Virus record (IMG/VR): IMGVR_UViG_3300042691_023290
Location: 1-25,872 of that record
Strand: one strand, 5' to 3'
DNA length: 25,872 nucleotides
From: a virus
Under the pieces are notes generated by a model, which was given only the letters and a program-made list of their open reading frames with translations, made no database searches and had not been told where the DNA came from. Within the stretch, counting starts at the first letter, position 1. Every line of letters begins with the position of its first letter. Positions 21,901-25,872 of the stretch are shown piece by piece. A program made the translations under genes and the position numbers.

Positions 21901-23445
21901 GCAGACGCCCGTACGAACCTGAGCGTCCCGTCGACAACCGGCGGCGGTGCGTCGGGCACTTGGGGCATCAATATCACTGGCAATGCGGCGACGGCTACCA
22001 ACGGCGTTGTCACGACGGCGAGTTACACAGACCCCTCGTGGATTTCGTCCCTCGCCGGATCTAAAATCACAGGCAACATCGGCGGAAACGCCGCCAACGT
22101 CACGGGCACTGTCGGGGTCGCAAATGGTGGCACGGGCCAAACGTCCTACACCAACGGCCAGCTTTTGATCGGCAACACCGCCACTGGCGGCTTGGCCAAG
22201 GCCACGATCACCGCAGGCAGCGGCATCTCAGTCACTAACGGTAACGGCACGATCACAATCGCGACCACGGCGTCGGGCGGAACAGTCAGCAGCGTAGACG
22301 TAAGCGGCGGCACGACTGGTCTCACGTTCTCCGGCGGCCCAGTCACGACCTCCGGTACCATAACGATGAACGGCACCCTCGCCGTCGCCAACGGCGGCAC
22401 TGGGGCGACTGACGCAGGCGCTGCGCGCACAAACCTCAGCGTTCCGTCGACCACTGGCGGTGGCGCGTCAGGTACTTGGGGTATCAACATCACCGGGAAC
22501 GCGGCGACCGCGACCAACGGCGTTGTCACGACTGGCACCTATGCCGATCCGTCGTGGATTACATCGCTGGCAGCCTCGAAACTTTCCGGCGCTGTTGCTG
22601 TTTTGAACGGCGGCACCGGAGCGACTGACGCAGGGACCGCGCGTACCAATCTCGGTGTCCCGTCGACCACTGGTGGCGGTGCCAGCGGCACTTGGGGTAT
22701 CAACATCACCGGCAACGCGGCGACCGCAACGAATGGTGTCGTCACGACTGGATCTTACGCGGATCCGTCGTGGATCACATCACTGTCGGCGTCTAAGATC
22801 GCTGGCACGCTTGCCGTCGGAAATGGCGGAACAGGCCAATCTAGCTACACTGACGGCCAGATCCTGATCGGCAATACTGCCACCGGAGGATTGGCCAAGG
22901 CCACGATTACCGCAGGCAGCGGCATTAGTATTACTAATGGTAACGGCGCGATCACCATCGCGGCCAGCGCGGCTGGTACGGTCACTAGCGTTAGCGGTTC
23001 GGGCGGCACGACTGGCCTCACCCTGTCTGGAGGCCCGATCACCAGCAGCGGCACGCTGACACTCGGCGGGACGCTGGCTGTGGCGAATGGCGGTACTGGC
23101 GCGGGCGATGCCGGCACAGCCCGCACGAACCTCGACGTGCCGTCACGCGCCGGATCTGGGGCAAGCGGCACTTGGGGCATCAACATTACTGGCAACGCCG
23201 CTACCGCAACGAATGGTATCGTAAGCACGGCCAGCTACTCCGACCCGACGTGGATATCATCGCTCGCGGGATCGAAGATCACTGGCACGGTGACCAACGC
23301 CGCGAACCTCGTCACCACGGGCTTCTCCATCATTGAGAGCGGCGGCGTCCTAATTTTCCGTTCCGGTACGACCAATATCGCCCGTCTTGATAGCTCGGGC
23401 AATCTGACCGTGCTAGGCAACGTCACTGCTTATGGGAGCCCCTGA
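18910..23445 (+). CDS. Giant tail-fibre-type protein with NGGTG/ASGTWGI repeats (1511 aa)
   Basis: AAGGAGG (18895-18901) precedes the ATG. Residues 1-345 are a non-repetitive N-terminal region (SNSFTQVFGGTTIYPADVSY, ITMPDATSVSVGQTVLFNN, AGEQWQAYLVDNT and a second similar beta block) that is common in phage fibre proteins and probably attaches to the virion. From about residue 345 onward there are 14 GGTG turns (NGGTG, QGGTG or SGGTG), six ASGTWGI modules followed by GNAATxTNGVVTT and SWITSLAGSKI, and several VTSVxxSGGTTGL and YTxGQxLIGN modules. The C-terminus reads SGGVLIFRSGTTNIARLDSS and stops at GNVTAYGSP, right where the S74 chaperone of the other giant fibre begins. There is thus no chaperone of its own. 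It likely forms a long fibre. Confidence 0.85.
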   Translation: MSNSFTQVFGGTTIYPADVSYLALTLDANTSLEWPLEATAGSTVVARIIDITPSGPYTITMPDATSVSVGQTVLFNNLGPSTITVNKADGNAILSIAAGEQWQAYLVDNTTPGGTWRTLRYGAATAQAQAAALAGPGLTTSGSELAQNYEVIDFSSTPYTLTNPDRARVFIWTGGLGTLNLPSAPAAGDGWFVQVRNSGQGVLTIDPSGSEQINAGPTLLLQPGDSAVVVSDGLQWYTIGLGQQAVFAFDYTSVAVTGGTYTLSGSELNRIAYKFTGTLTSNAVIVVPATVQQYWVNNATSGSFTLGLRAAGSASVTNINQTATAILYCDGTNIVPATTSAPFAGILPIAQGGTGADNAASARANLGATGIGSTVFTAATTAAARTAIAAAASGANSDITSLTGLTTPLSVAQGGTGANTAAGARSNLSAAQSGSNADITALTNAAGIQIGAPTGGAQGVGTINAAGLFINGVGVGTGSGSVTSIAVSGGTTGLTTSGGPVTTSGTITLAGTLAAANGGTGNTTYTNGQILIGNAAGSLTKTTITAGSGITVTNGDGAITIAATGAGGSVTSVAASGGTTGLTFTGSPITSSGTLTLGGTLALASGGTGASSASGARLNIGAAASGANSDITSLGGLTTAISAAQGGTGNTSYTDGQLLIGNTATSGLTRATLTAGSGISITNGNGSITITSLSGGGSVTSVAASGGTTGLTFTGGPITTSGTLTLGGTLAIANGGTGAATDSGARTALGVPSLTGAGASGTWGISVSGNAATVTNGVVTTGSYADPAWITSLAGSKISGNIPGNAANVTGTVAVANGGTGANTEAGARTALSVPSTTGSGASGTWGIDITGNAATVTNGVVTTGSYSNPSWITALAGSKITGNIGGNAANVTGTVAVANGGTGQTSFTDGQLLIGNTLTSGLSRATLSAGTGITISNGNGSITISATTSGGTVTSVSGSGGTTGLSLTGGPITSSGTLTLGGTLAVANGGTGGITAADARTNLSVPSTTGGGASGTWGINITGNAATATNGVVTTASYTDPSWISSLAGSKITGNIGGNAANVTGTVGVANGGTGQTSYTNGQLLIGNTATGGLAKATITAGSGISVTNGNGTITIATTASGGTVSSVDVSGGTTGLTFSGGPVTTSGTITMNGTLAVANGGTGATDAGAARTNLSVPSTTGGGASGTWGINITGNAATATNGVVTTGTYADPSWITSLAASKLSGAVAVLNGGTGATDAGTARTNLGVPSTTGGGASGTWGINITGNAATATNGVVTTGSYADPSWITSLSASKIAGTLAVGNGGTGQSSYTDGQILIGNTATGGLAKATITAGSGISITNGNGAITIAASAAGTVTSVSGSGGTTGLTLSGGPITSSGTLTLGGTLAVANGGTGAGDAGTARTNLDVPSRAGSGASGTWGINITGNAATATNGIVSTASYSDPTWISSLAGSKITGTVTNAANLVTTGFSIIESGGVLIFRSGTTNIARLDSSGNLTVLGNVTAYGSP
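19950..23290 (+). repeat. Interspersed NGGTG / ASGTWGI / SGGTTGL coding repeats
   Basis: Most of the 1511-aa fibre is a mosaic of a few module types: 14 copies of GGTG turns, six ASGTWGI blocks of about 45 residues, and six or more TSVxxSGGTTGL blocks. Blocks recur in the order SGGTTGL, NGGTG, ASGTWGI, SWIxSLAGSKI, NAANVTGT, but some cycles skip one. The same blocks occur in the 851-aa fibre and at the start of the 2255-aa fibre. Confidence 0.88.
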
Positions 23446-24014
23446 TGCCTCTACCTTCTAGCGGACCCTTGACACTAGCCGATATCCAAACTGAGTTTGG
23501 GGGCAGCAACCCGATCTCGCTCAGTGAGTATTATGCGGGAGGCAGCCTCGTTCCCGGCAGCACTACTGGCACCTACGGCGCTGTGCCGACGAGCGGCGCA
23601 ATTAGTATCCGCAATTTCTACGGTACGAGTGCGGGTGTCGTGTCTATCACCAACCAGAGCATTTCCGACATCAATTTCGGTTCGGCTGAGGCTTACTATT
23701 TCGTTACGTCTGGCGGCCAAATCGCGCAGTCTACACAAAGCGGTGGCATCAACCCCACCAACCTTGAACAGTGGGTAACACCCCTAAGCGCTGTCGGTCT
23801 TTTCGAGGCGCGTGTTACTATAACGTCGGGCGCGCTTACGGGCGGCAGTGGCACCGGCACTTGGCTGCCGCTATCCACCACCCGTAACTGGTACATAGAA
23901 AACAGTGTCAGCGGGACGTTTGAGGAATGCGTATTCACCATTGAAATCCGCCGCACAACCTCGGGGGTCATACAGGATAGCGCGACAATAACTCTGTATG
24001 CTGAGGTCTACTAA
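23445..24014 (+). CDS. Phage virion protein with common MPLPSSGPLTLADIQTEFGG N-terminus (189 aa)
   Basis: The ATG overlaps the preceding stop (TGATG). The first 60 residues (a SGPLTLADIQTEFGGSNPIS stretch, LSEYYAGGSLVP, then PTSGAISIRNFYG) form a short module seen at the start of many phage tail or virion proteins. The rest is a beta-rich domain: SITNQSISDINFGSAEAYYF, VGLFEARVTITSGALTGGSG, and an end in DSATITLYAEVY. There is no signal peptide or catalytic motif. It lies between the third fibre and the gp10-like gene with overlaps on both sides, so it is likely a minor tail or fibre-associated component. The exact role is unknown. Confidence 0.75.
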   Translation: MPLPSSGPLTLADIQTEFGGSNPISLSEYYAGGSLVPGSTTGTYGAVPTSGAISIRNFYGTSAGVVSITNQSISDINFGSAEAYYFVTSGGQIAQSTQSGGINPTNLEQWVTPLSAVGLFEARVTITSGALTGGSGTGTWLPLSTTRNWYIENSVSGTFEECVFTIEIRRTTSGVIQDSATITLYAEVY

Positions 24015-25795
24015 TGGCTGAGCAGATCGTCCAGATCCGATCAACTCCCGGTGTTAAGCGGGACGGCACCAAGTTCGAGGGCGACAATTACGTCGACGGA
24101 CAATGGGTGCGTTTTCAGCGCGGGCTGCCGAGAAAGATGGGCGGCTACCGGTCGATCAACAAGTTCCTGCGCGGCCTGCCGCGTACGCTGATCGAATATA
24201 CGCAGGATCTCCAGACTTACGTCCACGCAGGCTCGGCCAACCGCGTGGAGCGCTTCTACATCGACGGCTCGTACAACACGAGCGTCATCACGGACCGCAC
24301 GCCGACGACAGGCTTCACGGCGAGCGACGCGAACCTCTGGCAATTTGCGGTCTCCTACGACACGGCCAATGGCAACCAAATCGTCGCACAGGTCGCGCCG
24401 AACCTCAACTGCATCTGCAATTCGGATGGCGGAGAGATTTTCCACGGCAACCTCCTTGGCACCACGCCCCTCGCACCTGTGGCTGGTGCGAAGAAGCCCG
24501 GCAACTTTAGCTGCACTGGCGGCATCGTCAGCCTCGCCCCGCACCTCTTCGCCTTCGGCAATGACGGCTACGTTGCGTGGTCCGTGCCCAACCGCCCAGA
24601 CGACTTCACTGGCGCGGGTGCGGGCAACGCTTACGTCACGGGGCAGAAGATCGTGCGCGGCATGCCCCTGCGCGGCGGACCGGGCAACAGCCCCTCCGGC
24701 CTCTTCTGGTCGGCTGACAGCCTCGTTCGCGCCAGTTACATCGGCGGCACGGCCCTATTCCAGTTCGACACGATAAGCAGCCAGTCCTCGATCCTCTCGG
24801 CGCAGTCGGTCATCGAGTATGATGGCGTCTTCTACTGGATCGGCACGGACCGCTTCCTGATGTTCAACGGCGTCGTGCGCGAGATCGAGAACAACCTCAA
24901 CCTGAACTTCTTTTTCGACAACCTGAATTACGCGCAGCGGCAGAAGGTCTTTGCCATGAAGGTGCCGCGCTTCGGCGAGATCTGGTGGTGCTTCCCCATC
25001 GGGACGAGTACCGAGCCGAACCACGCCATCGTCTATAACGTCCGCGAAAATACGTGGTACGACACGGCCCTTCCGAATGAGGGCCGCGGCGCGGGTCTCT
25101 TCCCCGCAGTCTTTCGCAAGCCTCTGATGTCGGGCGTACAGCCACAAGAGTTTACCGCCTTTGAAGCCACAGTGGCTGCGGGCGGCACGGGGTACGTCGT
25201 GGGCGATACCCTGACCGTGTCGGGCGGTTTTGGCCAAATCGACGCGGAACTTACGGTGTCCACGATTGGCGCGGGCGGCGCGGTGACTGGCGTTACGATT
25301 AGCAATGCCGGTAGCTATACCGAAATCCCGACTAATCCCGTGGCTACCACCGGTGGCAGCGGTGTGGGCGCGACGTTCAATGTCGTCTTCGAGCAGCCCT
25401 ATAAGTTTTGGGTACACGAGGTCGGCACCGACGAGATTGACGGCCTGACGCTCAATCCGATCCAATCCTACTTCGAGACGGCGGACATCTCTCTGCCCGT
25501 GACCGGTGGGATCAACAAGGCCCTGCAGGTGTTGATGCTTGAGCCGGACTTTGTCCAAAGCGGCGACATGACGGTGCAGGTGACGGGTCGCGCTAACGCC
25601 CGCGCGCCGGAGGTTAACGGCCAAGTTATGACGATACCGGAGACGGCACAGACGCCGCAAGAGCAGGTTGTCTTCCTCAAAACCCAGCGGCGCGAGTTGC
25701 GCTTCCGCTTCGAAAGCAACACGCTTGGGGGTGATTATCAGATGGGATTGGTCCTCGCTCACGTCCAGCCGGGCGATGGGACCACCCTCGGATGA
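24014..25795 (+). CDS. Tail hub/nozzle protein, P22 gp10-like (packaged DNA stabilisation)
   Basis: The ATG overlaps the previous stop (TAATG). The 593-aa protein begins IRSTPGVKRDGTKFEGDNYV, then DGQWVRFQRGLPRKMGGYRS, which is typical of the gp10-like packaged-DNA stabilisation family. Repeated blade-like beta segments follow: LAPHLFAFGNDGYVAWSVPN, FWSADSLVRASYIGG, SVIEYDGVFYWIGTDRFLMF and GEIWWCFPIGTST. These fit the beta-propeller hub or nozzle below the adaptor. The C-terminus (FVQSGDMTVQVTGRANARAP, FLKTQRRELRFRFES) closes the fold. P22 gp10 is about 470 residues; much of the excess is an inserted module near residues 383-458 of the GGTGYVVGDTLTVSGG type that recurs in many phage proteins. 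It should cap the tail channel and retain packaged DNA. Confidence 0.85.
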   Translation: MAEQIVQIRSTPGVKRDGTKFEGDNYVDGQWVRFQRGLPRKMGGYRSINKFLRGLPRTLIEYTQDLQTYVHAGSANRVERFYIDGSYNTSVITDRTPTTGFTASDANLWQFAVSYDTANGNQIVAQVAPNLNCICNSDGGEIFHGNLLGTTPLAPVAGAKKPGNFSCTGGIVSLAPHLFAFGNDGYVAWSVPNRPDDFTGAGAGNAYVTGQKIVRGMPLRGGPGNSPSGLFWSADSLVRASYIGGTALFQFDTISSQSSILSAQSVIEYDGVFYWIGTDRFLMFNGVVREIENNLNLNFFFDNLNYAQRQKVFAMKVPRFGEIWWCFPIGTSTEPNHAIVYNVRENTWYDTALPNEGRGAGLFPAVFRKPLMSGVQPQEFTAFEATVAAGGTGYVVGDTLTVSGGFGQIDAELTVSTIGAGGAVTGVTISNAGSYTEIPTNPVATTGGSGVGATFNVVFEQPYKFWVHEVGTDEIDGLTLNPIQSYFETADISLPVTGGINKALQVLMLEPDFVQSGDMTVQVTGRANARAPEVNGQVMTIPETAQTPQEQVVFLKTQRRELRFRFESNTLGGDYQMGLVLAHVQPGDGTTLG

Positions 25796-25872
25796 TCAAC
25801 CCGCTCGGAATGACTTGGCAAGACTGGGCTTCATCGGTTATATTGGCCGTCGGCGACGCGTGGTCATTCGGG
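25792..25872 (+). CDS. Start of a further phage gene (partial, cut by window end)
   Basis: The ATG at 25792 overlaps the stop of the gp10-like gene (ATGA), and the frame stays open to the last base, giving 27 residues: MINPLGMTWQDWASSVILAV followed by GDAWSFG. The WQDWA start is a helix opening. It continues the coupled series of structural genes, so a neck, tail or needle-associated protein is plausible, but the visible part is too short to assign. Confidence 0.7.
   Translation, partial: MINPLGMTWQDWASSVILAVGDAWSFG

Noticed and set aside
1-25872. Integrase, attachment sites, tRNA genes or insertion sequences
   Set aside because: I looked for them on both strands and saw none. The window alone cannot tell a lytic phage from a prophage.

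Overview
The window is part of the late, structural and lysis region of a tailed double-stranded DNA phage (or a closely related prophage). Every convincing gene is on the + strand. Genes are packed head to tail: many stop and start codons overlap by one to four bases (TAATG, TGATG, ATGA, GTGA). There are no tRNAs, transposases, integrases, replication genes or host metabolic genes. A P22 gp10-like protein, two adaptor or gp4-like proteins, and no visible sheath or tape-measure gene point to a short-tailed (podovirus-like) virion. The DNA is G+C-rich with G/C-biased third codon positions. Together with the general flavour of the proteins this suggests a proteobacterial, perhaps alphaproteobacterial, host. 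The spanin pair shows the host is Gram-negative; the exact host is inference only.

Layout. (1) 1-2284: five small genes. Two are probable virion or decoration proteins (147 and 132 aa), two are very basic proteins recalled as DUF6321 and DUF6496, and one is a 134-aa protein of a common phage family. A strong intrinsic terminator lies at 1831-1865 and a second strong hairpin at 478-517. (2) 2296-4767: an 823-aa protein with 23 tandem repeats of about 23 residues. (3) 4863-6399: a gp4/adaptor-like protein carrying an apparent discoidin-like insertion, then two tandem paralogous Cys-motif mini-proteins. (4) 6396-15718: two large tail-fibre-type proteins (851 and 2255 aa). The second ends in a self-cleaving peptidase S74 intramolecular chaperone. 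(5) 15720-18237: a run of small genes and the lysis cassette. It contains a DUF7936-like protein, a 53-aa protein, a DUF5856-like protein with a Dps-type metal-ligand pattern, a coiled-coil protein with a C-terminal membrane segment, a GH108 endolysin, a holin, and an overlapping Rz/Rz1 spanin pair. (6) 18253-25872: a head-tail adaptor, a third giant fibre-type protein (1511 aa), a 189-aa virion protein, the gp10-like tail hub or nozzle protein, and the start of one more gene.

How they work together. The adaptor, gp4-like and gp10-like proteins would close the filled head and build the short tail. The long repeat proteins would form fibres or appendages for host recognition, at least one of them matured by its own chaperone. 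At the end of infection the holin, muramidase-type endolysin and two-component spanin would breach the inner membrane, the wall and the outer membrane in turn. The most unexpected item is the small DUF5856-like protein beside the lysis genes: its His/His/Asp/Glu spacing matches the ferroxidase ligands of Dps exactly. Family names are from memory of the sequence families; no database search was possible.
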